From the NCBI RefSeq assembly GCF_052857255.1, contig NC_135502.1, forward strand, positions 154,015,868-154,079,867: a DNA stretch of 64,000 bases, given 5' to 3'. Position numbers and translations under genes: made by a program. A model generated the notes under the pieces. That model saw only the letters and a list, made by a program, of their open reading frames with translations, made no database searches and was not told where the DNA came from. Each line of letters begins with the position of its first letter. Position 1 is the stretch's first letter. The stretch comes from Amblyomma americanum. Taxonomy: Eukaryota; Arthropoda; Arachnida; Ixodida; Ixodidae. This document shows, piece after piece, positions 1 through 14,684 of the stretch.

Positions 1-3000
1 AAAAAGCACCTCACCGGTTCGTATTCTGTGGGCACGATGGACGCGGACTGGCAATGACGCCTACGAGGACCTTTTTCTGCGTTCTGCAGGGCAATTTCCT
101 GATCGGCGCATCTACAGCAACGAGCGCCCTCACGTGCAGGGATTGAAGCGATATCGTCGGCGTTTATCAACTTCGTCCGGATTACACTGTTGACAAGATG
201 ACAGCATTGTTATTTTCTTGGGACCTGGCCCTTCTAGCGACACCACCTGGTAGTCGCGGTGTGACGTCACTTGAGACCACCAATATAAAAGAAGCACGTC
301 ACCGGTTCGTATTCTGTGGGCACGATGGACGCGGACTGGCAATGACGCTAACGAGGACCTTGTTCTGCGTTCTGCAGGGCATTTTCCTTATCGGCGCATC
401 TACAGCAAGGAGCGCCTACACATGCTGGGATAGAAGCGATATCGTCGGCGTTTATCAACTTCGTCCGGATTACAGTTGACCAGATGACAGCATTGTTATT
501 TTCTTGGGACCTGGCCCTTCTAGCGACACCACCTGGTAGTCGCGGTGTGACGTCACTTGAGACCACCAATATACAAGAAGCACGTCACCGGTTCGTATTC
601 TGTGGGCACGATGGACGAGGACTGGCAATGACGCTAACGAGGACCTTGTTCTGCGTTCTGCAGGGCATTTTTCTGATCGGCGCATCTACTGCAACGAGCA
701 CCTACACATGCTGGGATAGAAGCGATATCGTCGGCGTTTATCAACTTCGTCCGGATTACAGTTGACCAGATGACAGCATGGTTATTTTCTGGCGACCTGG
801 CTCTTCTAGCGACACCACCTGGTAGTCGCGGTGTGACGTCACCTGAGGCCACCAATATACAAGAAGCACCTCACCGGTTCGTATTCTGTGGGCACGATGG
901 ACGCGGACTGGCAATAACGCTAAAGAGGACCTTGTTCTGGGTTCTGCAGGGCATCTTCCAGATCGGCGTATCTGCAGCAACGAGCGCCTACACTTGCGGG
1001 GATAGAAGCGATATCGTCGGCGTTATCAACTTCGTCCGGATTACACTGTTGACCAGATGACAGCATGGTTATTTTCTGGCGACCTCACTCTTCTAGCGAC
1101 ACCACCTGGTAGTCGCGGTGTGACGTCACCTGAGGCCACCAATATACACGAAGCACGTCACCGGTTCGTACTCTGTGGGCACGATGGACGCGGACTGGCA
1201 ATGACGCTATCGAGGGCCTTGTTCTGCGTTCTGCAGGGCAATTTCCTGATCGGCGCTTCTGCAGCAACGAGCGCCTACACGTGCGGGGATAGAAGCGATA
1301 TCGTCGGCGTTTATCAACATCGTCCGGATTACACAGTTGACCAGATGACAGCATGGTTATTTTCTGGCGACCTGGCTCTTCTAGCGACACCACTTGGTAG
1401 TCGCTATGTGACGTCACCCAAGAACACCACTATAAAAGAAGCACCTCACTGGTTCGTATTCTGTGGGCACGATGGACGCGGACTGGCAATGACGCCTACG
1501 AGGACCTTTTTCTGCGTTCTGCAGGGCATTTTCCTGATCGGCGCATCTATAGCAACGAGCGCCTACACGTGCGTGGATAGAAGAGATATCGTCGGCGTTT
1601 ATCAACTTCGTCCACATTACACTGTTGACCTGATGAAAGCATAGTTATTTTCTCGTGACCGGGCTCTTCTAGCGACAAGACCTGGTTGTCGCGGTGTGAC
1701 GTCACCTGAGACCACCAATATACAAGAAGCACCTCACCGGTTCGTATTCCGTGGGCACGATGGACGCGGACTGGCAATGACGCTAACGAGGACCTTGTTC
1801 TGCGTTCTGCAGGGCATCTTCCAGATCGGCGCATCTACAGCAACGAGCGCCTACACATGCTTGGATAGAAGCGATATCGTCGGCGTTTATCAACTTCGTC
1901 CGGATTACACTGTTGACCAGATGACAGCATGGTCATTTTCTGGCGACCTGGCTCTTCTAGCGACACCACCTAGTAGTCGCGGTGTGACGTCACCCAAGAA
2001 CACCACTATAAAACAATCACCTCACCGGTTCGTCTTATGCGGATACGATGGACGCGGACTGGCAATGACGCCTACGAGGACCTTGTTCTGCGTTCTGCAG
2101 GACATTTTCCAGATCGACGCATCTACACCAACGAGCGTCTACACGTGCGGGTATAGAAGCGATATCGTCGGCGTTTATCAACTTCGTCCGGATTACACTG
2201 TTGACCAGATGACAGCATTGTTATATTCTCGGGACCTGGCTCATCTAGCGACACTACCTGGTAGTCACGGTGTGACGTCACCTGAGATTACCAATATACA
2301 AGAAGCACCTCACCGGTTCGTATTCTGTGGGCACGATGAACGCGGACTGGCAATAAAGCTAACGATTACCTTGTTCTGGGTTCTGCAGGGCATTTTCCAG
2401 ATCGGCGTATCTGCAGCAACGAGCGCCTACACGTGCGGGGATAGAAGCGATATCGTCGGTGTTATCAACTTCGTCTGGATTACACTGTGGACCAGATGAC
2501 AGCATGGTTATTTTCTGGCGACCTGGCTCTTCTAGAGACACCACCTGGTAGTCGCGGTGTGACGTCACCTGAGACCACCAATATATAAGAAGCACCTCAT
2601 CGGTTCGTATTCTTTGGGTACGATTGACGCGGACTGGCAATGACGCTAACGAGGACCTTGTTCTGCGTTATGCAGGGCATTTTCCAGATCGGCGCATCTA
2701 CAGCAACGAGCGCCTACACGTGCGGGAATAGAAGCGATATCGTCGGCGTTTATCAACTTCGTCCGGATTACACTGTTGACCAGATGACAGCATTGTTATA
2801 TTCTCGGGACCTGGCTCTTCTAGCGACACCACCTGGTAGTCGCGGTGTGACGTCACCTGAGACCACCAATATACAAGAAGCACCTCACCGGTTCGTCTTC
2901 TGTGGGCACGATGGACGCGGACTGGCAATAACGCTAACGAGGACCTTGTTCTGGGTTCTGCAGGGCATTTTCCAGATCGGCGTATCTGCAGCAACGAGCG

Positions 3001-6000
3001 CCTACACGTGCGGGGATAGAAGCGATATCGTCGGTGTTATCAACTTCGTCCGGATTACACTGTTGACCAAATGACAGCATGGTTATTTTCTGGCGACCTG
3101 GCTCTTCTAGCGACACCACCTGGTAGTCGCGGTGTGACGTCACCTGAGACCACCAATATACAAGAAGCACCTTACCGGTTCGTATTCTGTGGGCACGATG
3201 GACGCGGACAGGCAATAACGCTAAAGAGGACCTTGTTCTGCGTTCCTCAGGGCATTTTCCAAATCGGCGTATCTACAGCAACGAGCGCCTACACGTGCGG
3301 GGATAGAAGTGATAAAGTCGGCGTTTATCAATTTCGTCCGGATTACGCTGTTGACCACATGACAGCATGGTTATTTTCTGGCGACCTGGCCCATCTAGAG
3401 ACACCACCTGGTAGTCGCGGTGTGAACTCACTTGAGACCACCAATATACAAGAAGCACGTCACCGGTTCGTATTCTGTGGGCACGATGGACGCGGACTGG
3501 CAATGACGCTACCGAGGACCTTGTTCTGCGTTCTTCAGGGCATTTTCCTGATCGGCGCATCTACAGCAACGAGCGCCTACACATGCTGGGATCGAAGCGA
3601 TATCTTCGGCGTTTATCAACTTCGTCCGGAATTTAGTTGACCAGATGACAGCGTGGTTATTTTCTGGCGACCTGGCTCTTCTAGCGACACCACCTGGTAG
3701 TCGCGGTGTGACGTCACCTGAGAGCACCACTTTAAAAGAAGCACCTCACCGGTCCGTTTTCTTTTTGCACGATGGACGGTGACTGGCAATGACGCCTACG
3801 AGGACCTTGTTCTGCGTTCTGCAGGGCAATTTCCTGATCGGCGCATCTGCAGCAACGAGCGCCTAAACGTGCGGTGATAGGAGCGATATCGTCGTCGTTT
3901 ATCAACTTCGACCGGATTACACTGCTGACCAGATGACAGCATGGTTATTTTCTGACGACCTGGCTCTTCTAGCGACACCACCTGGTAGTCGCTATGTGAC
4001 GTAACCCAAGAGCACCACTATAAAAGAAGCACCTCACCGGTTCGTATTCTGTGGGCACGATGGACGCGGACTGGCAATGACGCTAACGAGGACCTTGTTC
4101 TGCGTTCTGCAGGGCATATTCTAGATCGGCGCATCTACAGCAACGAGCGCCTACACATGTGGGGATAATAGCGATGTCGTCGGCGTTTATAAACTTCGTC
4201 CGGATTACACGGTTGACCAGATAACAGCATGGTTATTTTCTGGCGACCTGGCTCTTCTAGCGACACCACCTGGTAGTCGTGGTGTGACGCCACCCAAGAA
4301 AACCACTATAAAAGAAGCACCTCACCGGTTCGTCTTCTGTGGATACGATGGACGCGGACTGGCAATGACGCCTACGAGGACTTTGTTCTGCGTTCTGCAG
4401 AGCATTTTCCTGATCGGCGCATCTACATCAACGACCGCCTACACGTGCGGGGGTAGAAGCGATATCGTCGGCGTTATCAACTTCGTCCGGATTACAGTTG
4501 ACCAGATGACAGCATGGTTATTTTCTGGCGACCTGGCTCTTCTAGCGACACCACCTGGTAGTCGCGGTGTGACGTCACCTGAGGCCACCAATATACAAGA
4601 AGCACCTCACCGGTCCGTATTCTGTTTGCACGATGGACGATGACTGGCAATGACGCTAACGAGGACCTTGTTCTGCGTTCTGCAGGGCATTTTCCTGATC
4701 AGCGCATCTACAGCAACGAGCGCCTACACATGCTGGGATTGAAGCGATATCTTCGGCGTTTATCAACTTCGTCCGGATTACAGTTGACCAGATGACAGCA
4801 TGGTTATTTTCTGGCGACCTGGCTCTTCTAGCGACACCACCTGGTAGTCGCAGTGTGACGTCACTCAAGAACACCACTATAAAACAATCACCTCACCGGT
4901 TCGTCTTCTGCGGACACGATGGACGCGGACTGGCAATGACGCCTACGAGGACCTTGTTCTGCGTTATGCAGGGCATTTTCCTGATCGGCACATCTACAGC
5001 AACGAGCGTCTACACGTGCGGGGATAGAAGCGATATCGTCGGCGTTTATGAACTTCGTCCGGATTACACTGTTGACCAGATGATAGCATTGTTATATTCT
5101 CGGGACCTCGCTCTTCTAGCGACACTACCTGGTAGTCGCGGTGTGACGTCACCTGAGACCACCAATATACATGAAGCACCTCACCGGTTCGTATTCTGTG
5201 GGCACGATGGACGCGGAGTGGCAATGACGCCTACGAGGACCTTGTTCTACGTTCTGCAGGGCATTTTCCAGATCGGCTTATCTACAGCAACGAGGGCCTA
5301 CATGTGCGGGGATAGAAGCGATATCGTCGGCGTTTATCACTTCGTCCGGATTACACTGTTGACCTCATGACAGCATGGTTATTTTCTGGCGACCTGGCTC
5401 TTCTAGAGTCACCAACTGCTAGTCGCTATGTGACGTCACCCAAGAACATCACTATAAAAGAAGCACCTCAACGGTTCGTATTCTGTAGGCACGATGGACG
5501 CGGACTGGCAATGACGCCTACGAGGACATTTTTCTGCGTTCTGCAGGGCAATTTCCAGATCGGCGCATCTACAGCAACGAGCGGCTACACGTGCGGGGAT
5601 AGAAGCGATATCGTTGGCGTTTATAAACTTCGTCCGGATTACACTGTTGACCAGATGACATCATGGGTGTTTTCTGGCGACCTGACTCTTCTAGCGACAA
5701 TACCTGGAAGGCGCGGTGTGACGTCACCTGAGAGCACCACTATAAAAAAAGCACCTCACCGTTTCGTATTCTGTGGGCACGATGGACGCGGACTGGCAAT
5801 GACGCCTACGAGGACCTTGTTCTGTGTTCTGCAGGCCAATTTCCTGATCGGCGCATCTACAGCAACGAGCGCCCTCACGTGCAGGGATAGAAGCGATATC
5901 GTCGGCGTTTATCAACTTCGTCCGGATTACACTGTTGACAAGATGACAGCATTGTTATTTTCTTGGGACCTGGCCCTTCTAGCGACACCACCTGGTAGTC

Positions 6001-7181
6001 GCGGTGTGACGTCACTTGAGACCACCAATATAAAAGAAGCACGTCACCGGTTCGTATTCTGTGGGCACGATGGACGATGACTGGCAATGACGCTAACGAG
6101 GACCTTGTTCTGCGTTCTGCAGGGCATTTTCCTGATCAGCGCATCTACAGCAACGAGCGCCTACACATGCTGGGATTGAAGCGATATCTTCGGCGTTTAT
6201 CAACTTCGTCCGGATTACACTGTTGACCAGATGACAGCAATGTTATATTCTCGGGACCTGGCTCTTCTAGCGACACTACCTGGTAGTCACAGTGTGACGT
6301 CACCTGAGACCACCAATATACAAGAAGCACCTCACCGGTTCGTATTCTGTGGGCACGATGGACGCGGACTGGCAATAACGCTAAAGAGGACCTTGATTTG
6401 CGTTCTTCAGGGCATTTTCCAGATCGGCGCATCTACAGCAACGAGCGGCTACACGTGCGGGGATAGAAGCGATATCGTTGGCGTTTATAAACTTCGTCCG
6501 GATTACACTGTTGACCAGATGACATCATGGGTGTTTTCTGGCGACCTGACTCTTCTAGCGACAATACCTGGAAGTCGCGGTGTGACGTCACCTGAGAGCA
6601 CCACTATAAAAAAAGCACCTAACCGGTTCGTATTCTGTGGGCACGATGGACGCGGACTGGCAATAACGCTAAAGAGGACCTTGTTCTGCGTTCTTCAGGG
6701 CATTTTACAGATCGGCGTATCTACAGCAACGAGCGCCTACACGTGCGGGGATAGAACCGATATCGTCGGCGTTTATCAACTTCGTCCGGATTACACTGTT
6801 GACATGACAGCATGGTTATATTCTGGCGACCTGGGTCTTCTAGCGACATCACCTGGTAGTCGCGGTGTGACGTCACCTGAGACCACCAATGTACAAGTAG
6901 CACCTCACCGATTCGTATTCTGTGGGCACGATGGACGCGGACTGGCAATAACGCTAAAGAGGACCTTGTTCTGCATTCTTCAGGGCATATTCCAGATCGG
7001 CGCATCTACAGCAACGAGCGCCTACACGTGCGGGGATAGAAGCGATATCGTTGGCGTTTATAAACTTCGTCCGGATTACACTGTTGACCAGATGACATCA
7101 TGGGTGTTTTCTGGCGACCTGACTCTTCTAGCGACAATACCTGGAAGTCGCGGTGTGACGTCACCTGAGAGCACCACTATA
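1..7181 (+). repeat. 8334-bp HOR, copy A1 (partial, left edge)
   Basis: This stretch aligns with the 7182-15515 unit. Position 1 corresponds to 7182 (offset 7181). The offset changes near 615-1490, where copy A2 lacks monomers. It becomes 6896 for about 1157-3065, and from about 1740 a second alignment at 8334 exists because of the nested 5-monomer duplication. From about 3180 to 6160 the offset is a steady 8334, with only scattered substitutions, for example G/C at 4161 versus 12495. The left end is cut by the window. Confidence 0.85.
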
Positions 7182-8603
7182 AAAAAGCACCTCACCGGTT
7201 CGTATTCTGTGGGCACGATGGACGCGGACTGGCAATGACGCCTACGAGGACCTTGTTCTGCGTTCTGCAGGGCAATTTCCTGATCGGCGCATCTACAGCA
7301 ACGAGCGCCCTCACGTGCAGGGATTGAAGCGATATCGTCGGCGTTTATCAACTTCGTCCGGATTACACTGTTGACAAGATGACAGCATTGTTATTTTCTT
7401 GGGACCTGGCCCTTCTAGCGACACCACCTGGTAGTCGCGGTGTGACGTCACTTGAGACCACCAATATAAAAGAAGCACGTCACCGGTTCGTATTCTGTGG
7501 GCACGATGGACGCGGACTGGCAATGACGCTAACGAGGACCTTGTTCTGCGTTCTGCAGGGCATTTTCCTTATCGGCGCATCTACAGCAAGGAGCGCCTAC
7601 ACATGCTGGGATAGAAGCGATATCGTCGGCGTTTATCAACTTCGTCCGGATTACAGTTGACCAGATGACAGCATTGTTATTTTCTTGGGACCTGGCCCTT
7701 CTAGCAACACCACCTGGTATTCGCGGTGTGACGTCACTTGAGACCACCAATATACAAGAAGCACGTCACCGGTTCGTATTCTGTGGGCACGATGGACGCG
7801 GACTGGCAATGACGCCTACGAGGACCTTTTTCTGCGTTCTGCAGGGCATTTTCCTGATCGGCGCATCTATAGCAACGAGCGCCTACACGTGCGTGGATAG
7901 AAGAGATATCGTCGGCGTTTATCAACTTCGTCCGCATTACACTGTTGACCTGATGAAAGCATAGTTATTTTCTCGTGACCGGGCTCTTCTAGCGACAAGA
8001 CCTGGTTGTCGCGGTGTGACGTCACCTGAGACCACCAATATACACGAAGCACGTCACCGGTTCGTATTCTGTGGGCACGATGGACGCGGACTGGCAATGA
8101 CGCTATCGAGGGCCTTGTTCTGCGTTCTGCAGGGCAATTTCCTGATCGGCGCTTCTGCAGCAACGAGCGCCTACACGTGCGGGGATAGAAGCGATATCGT
8201 CGGCGTTTATCAACATCGTCCGGATTACACTGTTGACCAGATGACAGCATGGTTATTTTCTGGCGACCTGGCTCTTCTAGCGACACCAACTGCTAGTCGC
8301 TATGTGACGTCACCCAAGAACATCACTTTAAAAGAAGCACCTCACCGGTTCGTATTCTGTAGGCACGATGGACGCGGACTGGCAATGACGCCTACGAGGA
8401 CCTTTTTCTGCGTTCTGCAGGGCATTTTCCTGATCGGCGCATCTATAGCAACGAGCGCCTACACGTGCGTGGATAGAAGAGATATCGTCGGCGTTTATCA
8501 ACTTCGTCCGCATTACACTGTTGACCTGATGAAAGCATAGTTATTTTCTCGTGACCGGGCTCTTCTAGCGACAAGACCTGGTTGTCGCGGTGTGACGTCA
8601 CTT

Positions 8604-10041
8604 GAGACCACCAATATACAAGAAGCACCTCACCGGTTCGTATTCCGTGGGCACGATGGACGCGGACTGGCAATGACGCTAACGAGGACCTTGTTCTGCG
8701 TTCTGCAGGGCATCTTCCAGATCGGCGCATCTACAGCAACGAGCGCCTACACATGCTTGGATAGAAGCGATATCGTCGGCGTTTATCAACTTCGTCCGGA
8801 TTACACTGTTGACCAGATGACAGCATGGTCATTTTCTGGCGACCTGGCTCTTCTAGCGACACCACCTAGTAGTCGCGGTGTGACGTCACCCAAGAACACC
8901 ACTATAAAACAATCACCTCACCGGTTCGTCTTATGCGGATACGATGGACGCGGACTGGCAATGACGCCTACGAGGACCTTGTTCTGCGTTCTGCAGGACA
9001 TTTTCCAGATCGACGCATCTACACCAACGAGCGTCTACACGTGCGGATATAGAAGCGATATCGTCGGCGTTTATCAACTTCGTCCGGATTACATTGTTGA
9101 CCAGATGACAGCATTGTTATATTCTCGGGACCTGGCTCATCTAGCGACACTACCTGGTAGTCACGGTGTGACGTCACCTGAGACCACCAATATACAAGAA
9201 GCACCTCACCGGTTCGTATTCTGTGGGCACGATGAACGCGGACTGGCAATAAAGCTAACGATTACCTTGTTCTGGGTTCTGCAGGGCATTTTCCAGATCG
9301 GCGTATCTGCAGCAACGAGCGCCTACACGTGCGGGGATAGAAGCGATATCGTCGGTGTTATCAACTTCGTCTGGATTACACTGTGGACCAGATGACAGCA
9401 TGGTTATTTTCTGGCGACCTGGCTCTTCTAGAGACACCACCTGGTAGTCGCGGTGTGACGTCACCTGAGACCACCAATATATAAGAAGCACCTCATCGGT
9501 TCGTATTCTTTGGGTACGATTGACGCGGACTGGCAATGACGCTAACGAGGACCTTGTTCTGCGTTATGCAGGGCATTTTCCAGATCGGCGCATCTACAGC
9601 AACGAGCGCCTACACGTGCGGGAATAGAAGCGATATCGTCGGCGTTTATCAACTTCGTCCGGATTACACTGTTGACCAGATGACAGCATTGTTATATTCT
9701 CGGGACCTGGCTCTTCTAGCGACACCACCTGGTAGTCGCGGTGTGACGTCACCTGAGACCACCAATATACAAGAAGCACCTCACCGGTTCGTCTTCTGTG
9801 GGCACGATGGACGCGGACTGGCAATAACGCTAACGAGGACCTTGTTCTGGGTTCTGCAGGGCATTTTCCAGATCGGCGTATCTGCAGCAACGAGCGCCTA
9901 CACGTGCGGGGATAGAAGCGATATCGTCGGTGTTATCAACTTCGTCCGGATTACACTGTTGACCAAATGACAGCATGGTTATTTTCTGGCGACCTGGCTC
10001 TTCTAGCGACACCACCTGGTAGTCGCGGTGTGACGTCACCT
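8604..10041 (+). repeat. Nested 1438-bp five-monomer duplication, copy 1
   Basis: This block matches 10042-11479 at 1438 bp with very few differences. The 5' limit is bracketed by a C/T difference at the GACGTCAC(C/T)TGAG motif (8602 versus 10040). The 3' limit falls between 10030 and 10064, after which the two copies differ. Boundaries are good to a few tens of bases. The A3 region has only one copy, so this is a unit-specific expansion of the 8334-bp HOR, consistent with unequal crossing-over in monomer register. Confidence 0.75.
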
Positions 10042-11479
10042 GAGACCACCAATATACAAGAAGCACCTCACCGGTTCGTATTCCGTGGGCACGATGGACG
10101 CGGACTGGCAATGACGCTAACGAGGACCTTGTTCTGCGTTCTGCAGGGCATCTTCCAGATCGGCGCATCTACAGCAACGAGCGCCTACACATGCTTGGAT
10201 AGAAGCGATATCGTCGGCGTTTATCAACTTCGTCCGGATTACACTGTTGACCAGATGACAGCATGGTCATTTTCTGGCGACCTGGCTCTTCTAGCGACAC
10301 CACCTAGTAGTCGCGGTGTGACGTCACCCAAGAACACCACTATAAAACAATCACCTCACCGGTTCGTCTTATGCGGATACGATGGACGCGGACTGGCAAT
10401 GACGCCTACGAGGACCTTGTTCTGCGTTCTGCAGGACATTTTCCAGATCGACGCATCTACACCAACGAGCGTCTACACGTGCGGATATAGAAGCGATATC
10501 GTCGGCGTTTATCAACTTCGTCCGGATTACACTGTTGACCAGATGACAGCATTGTTATATTCTCGGGACCTGGCTCATCTAGCGACACTACCTGGTAGTC
10601 ACGGTGTGACGTCACCTGAGACCACCAATATACAAGAAGCACCTCACCGGTTCGTATTCTGTGGGCACGATGAACGCGGACTGGCAATAAAGCTAACGAT
10701 TACCTTGTTCTGGGTTCTGCAGGGCATTTTCCAGATCGGCGTATCTGCAGCAACGAGCGCCTACACGTGCGGGGATAGAAGCGATATCGTCGGTGTTATC
10801 AACTTCGTCTGGATTACACTGTGGACCAGATGACAGCATGGTTATTTTCTGGCGACCTGGCTCTTCTAGAGACACCACCTGGTAGTCGCGGTGTGACGTC
10901 ACCTGAGACCACCAATATATAAGAAGCACCTCATCGGTTCGTATTCTTTGGGTACGATTGACGCGGACTGGCAATGACGCTAACGAGGACCTTGTTCTGC
11001 GTTATGCAGGGCATTTTCCAGATCGGCGCATCTACAGCAACGAGCGCCTACACGTGCGGGAATAGAAGCGATATCGTCGGCGTTTATCAACTTCGTCCGG
11101 ATTACACTGTTGACCAGATGACAGCATTGTTATATTCTCGGGACCTGGCTCTTCTAGCGACACCACCTGGTAGTCGCGGTGTGACGTCACCTGAGACCAC
11201 CAATATACAAGAAGCACCTCACCGGTTCGTCTTCTGTGGGCACGATGGACGCGGACTGGCAATAACGCTAACGAGGACCTTGTTCTGGGTTCTGCAGGGC
11301 ATTTTCCACATCGGCGTATCTGCAGCAACGAGCGCCTACACGTGCGGGGATAGAAGCGATATCGTCGGTGTTATCAACTTCGTCCGGATTACACTGTTGA
11401 CCAAATGACAACATGGTTATTTTCTGGCGACCTGGCTCTTCTAGCGACACCACCTGGTAGTCGCGGTGTGACGTCACCT
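10042..11479 (+). repeat. Nested 1438-bp five-monomer duplication, copy 2
   Basis: Second copy of the block at 8604-10041. It carries the same diagnostic monomers, including the one with ATATATAAGAAGC and TTTGGGTACGATTGACG. That monomer introduces stops in the otherwise open plus frame in both copies. Confidence 0.75.
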
Positions 11480-14400
11480 GAGACCACCAATATACAAGAA
11501 GCACCTTACCGGTTCGTATTCTGTGGGCACGATGGACGCGGACAGGCAATAACGCTAAAGAGGACCTTGTTCTGCGTTCCTCAGGGCATTTTCCAAATCG
11601 GCGTATCTACAGCAACGAGCGCCTACACGTGCGGGGATAGAAGTGATAAAGTCGGCGTTTATCAATTTCGTCCGGATTACGCTGTTGACCACATGACAGC
11701 ATGGTTATTTTCTGGCGACCTGGCCCATCTAGAGACACCACCTGGTAGTCGCGGTGTGAACTCACTTGAGACCACCAATATACAAGAAGCACGTCACCGG
11801 TTCGTATTCTGTGGGCACGATGGACGCGGACTGGCAATGACGCTACCGAGGACCTTGTTCTGCGTTCTTCAGGGCATTTTCCTGATCGGCGCATCTACAG
11901 CAACGAGCGCCTACACATGCTGGGATCGAAGCGATATCTTCGGCGTTTATCAACTTCGTCCGGAATTTAGTTGACCAGATGACAGCGTGGTTATTTTCTG
12001 GCGACCTGGCTCTTCTAGCGACACCACCTGGTAGTCGCGGTGTGACGTCACCTGAGAGCACCACTTTAAAAGAAGCACCTCACCGGTCCGTTTTCTTTTT
12101 GCACGATGGACGGTGACTGGCAATGACGCCTACGAGGACCTTGTTCTGCGTTCTGCAGGGCAATTTCCTGATCGGCGCATCTGCAGCAACGAGCGCCTAA
12201 ACGTGCGGTGATAGGAGCGATATCGTCGTCGTTTATCAACTTCGACCGGATTACACTGCTGACCAGATGACAGCATGGTTATTTTCTGACGACCTGGCTC
12301 TTCTAGCGACACCACCTGGTAGTCGCTATGTGACGTAACCCAAGAGCACCACTATAAAAGAAGCACCTCACCGGTTCGTATTCTGTGGGCACGATGGACG
12401 CGGACTGGCAATGACGCTAACGAGGACCTTGTTCTGCGTTCTGCAGGGCATATTCTAGATCGGCGCATCTACAGCAACGAGCGCCTACACATGTCGGGAT
12501 AATAGCGATGTCGTCGGCGTTTATAAACTTCGTCCGGATTACACGGTTGACCAGATAACAGCATGGTTATTTTCTGGCGACCTGGCTCTTCTAGCGACAC
12601 CACCTGGTAGTCGTGGTGTGACGCCACCCAAGAAAACCACTATAAAAGAAGCACCTCACCGGTTCGTCTTCTGTGGATACGATGGACGCGGACTGGCAAT
12701 GACGCCTACGAGGACTTTGTTCTGCGTTCTGCAGAGCATTTTCCTGATCGGCGCATCTACATCAACGACCGCCTACACGTGCGGGGGTAGAAGCGATATC
12801 GTCGGCGTTATCAACTTCGTCCGGATTACAGTTGACCAGATGACAGCATGGTTATTTTCTGGCGACCTGGCTCTTCTAGCGACACCACCTGGTAGTCGCG
12901 GTGTGACGTCACCTGAGGCCACCAATATACAAGAAGCACCTCACCGGTCCGTATTCTGTTTGCACGATGGACGATGACTGGCAATGACGCTAACGAGGAC
13001 CTTGTTGTGCGTTCTGCAGGGCATTTTCCTGATCAGCGCATCTACAGCAACGAGCGCCTACACATGCTGGGATTGAAGCGATATCTTCGGCGTTTATCAA
13101 CTTCGTCCGGATTACAGTTGACCAGATGACAGCATGGTTATTTTCTGGCGACCTGGCTCTTCTAGCGACACCACCTGGTAGTCGCAGTGTGACGTCACTC
13201 AAGAACACCACTATAAAACAATCACCTCACCGGTTCGTCTTCTGCGGACACGATGGACGCGGACTGGCAATGACGCCTACGAGGACCTTGTTCTGCGTTA
13301 TGCAGGGCATTTTCCTGATCGGCACATCTACAGCAACGAGCGTCTACACGTGCGGGGATAGAAGCGATATCGTCGGCGTTTATGAACTTCGTCCGGATTA
13401 CACTGTTGACCAGATGATAGCATTGTTATATTCTCGGGACCTCGCTCTTCTAGCGACACTACCTGGTAGTCGCGGTGTGACGTCACCTGAGACCACCAAT
13501 ATACATGAAGCACCTCACCGGTTCGTATTCTGTGGGCACGATGGACGCGGAGTGGCAATGACGCCTACGAGGACCTTGTTCTACGTTCTGCAGGGCATTT
13601 TCCAGATCGGCTTATCTACAGCAACGAGGGCCTACATGTGCGGGGATAGAAGCGATATCGTCGGCGTTTATCACTTCGTCCGGATTACACTGTTGACCTC
13701 ATGACAGCATGGTTATTTTCTGGCGACCTGGCTCTTCTAGAGTCACCAACTGCTAGTCGCTATGTGACGTCACCCAAGAACATCACTATAAAAGAAGCAC
13801 CTCACCGGTTCGTATTCTGTAGGCACGATGGACGCGGACTGGCAATGACGCCTACGAGGACATTTTTCTGCATTCTGCAGGGCAATTTCCAGATCGGCGC
13901 ATCTACAGCAACGAGCGGCTACACGTGCGGGGATAGAAGCGATATCGTTGGCGTTTATAAACTTCGTCCGGATTACACTGTTGACCAGATGACATCATGG
14001 GTGTTTTCTGGCGACCTGACTCTTCTAGCGACAATACCTGGAAGGCGCGGTGTGACGTCACCTGAGAGCACCACTATAAAAAAAGCACCTCACCGTTTCG
14101 TATTCTGTGGGCACGATGGACGCGGACTGGCAATGACGCCTACGAGGACCTTGTTCTGTGTTCTGCAGGCCAATTTCCTGATCGGCGCATCTACAGCAAC
14201 GAGCGCCCTCACGTGCAGGGATAGAAGCGATATCGTCGGCGTTTATCAACTTCGTCCGGATTACACTGTTGACAAGATGACAGCATTGTTATTTTCTTGG
14301 GACCTGGCCCTTCTAGCGACACCACCTGGTAGTCGCGGTGTGACGTCACTTGAGACCACCAATATAAAAGAAGCACGTCACCGGTTCGTATTCTGTGGGC

Positions 14401-14499
14401 ACGATGGACGATGACTGGCAATGACGCTAACGAGGACCTTGTTCTGCGTTCTGCAGGGCATTTTCCTGATCAGCGCATCTACAGCAACGAGCGCCTACA

Positions 14500-14684
14500 C
14501 GTGCGTGGATATAAGAGATATCGTCGGCGTTTATCAACTTCGTCCGCATTACACTGTTGACCTGATGAAAGCATTGTTATTTTCTCGTGACCAGGCTCTT
14601 CTAGCGACAAGACCTGGTTGTCGCGGTGTGACGTCACCTGAGACCACCAATATACAAGAAGCACCTCACCGGTTCGTATTCCGT
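14500..14684 (+). repeat. In-register sequence swap (gene-conversion tract candidate)
   Basis: At the 8334-bp offset, A1 reads ACACATGCTGGGATTGAAG at about 6165, while A2 reads ACACGTGCGTGGATATAAG at about 14499. The difference continues through CTGATGAAAGCATTG, TCTCGTGACCAGGCTC and GACCTGGTTGTCGC to TTCCGTGGGC near 14684. After that the copies agree again at the same offset. A matching tract exists at about 23690-23880. The replacement is about 185 bp and length-neutral, which fits gene conversion or a double exchange better than a single unequal crossover. Confidence 0.6.

Noticed and set aside
7170..7195. A-tract slippage (CTATAAAAAAGCACC versus one base longer at 5740) as a programmed frameshift site
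   Set aside because: It only changes which satellite frame is open. It recurs at 15516 and at the window start as an HOR marker, and no coding function is supported.
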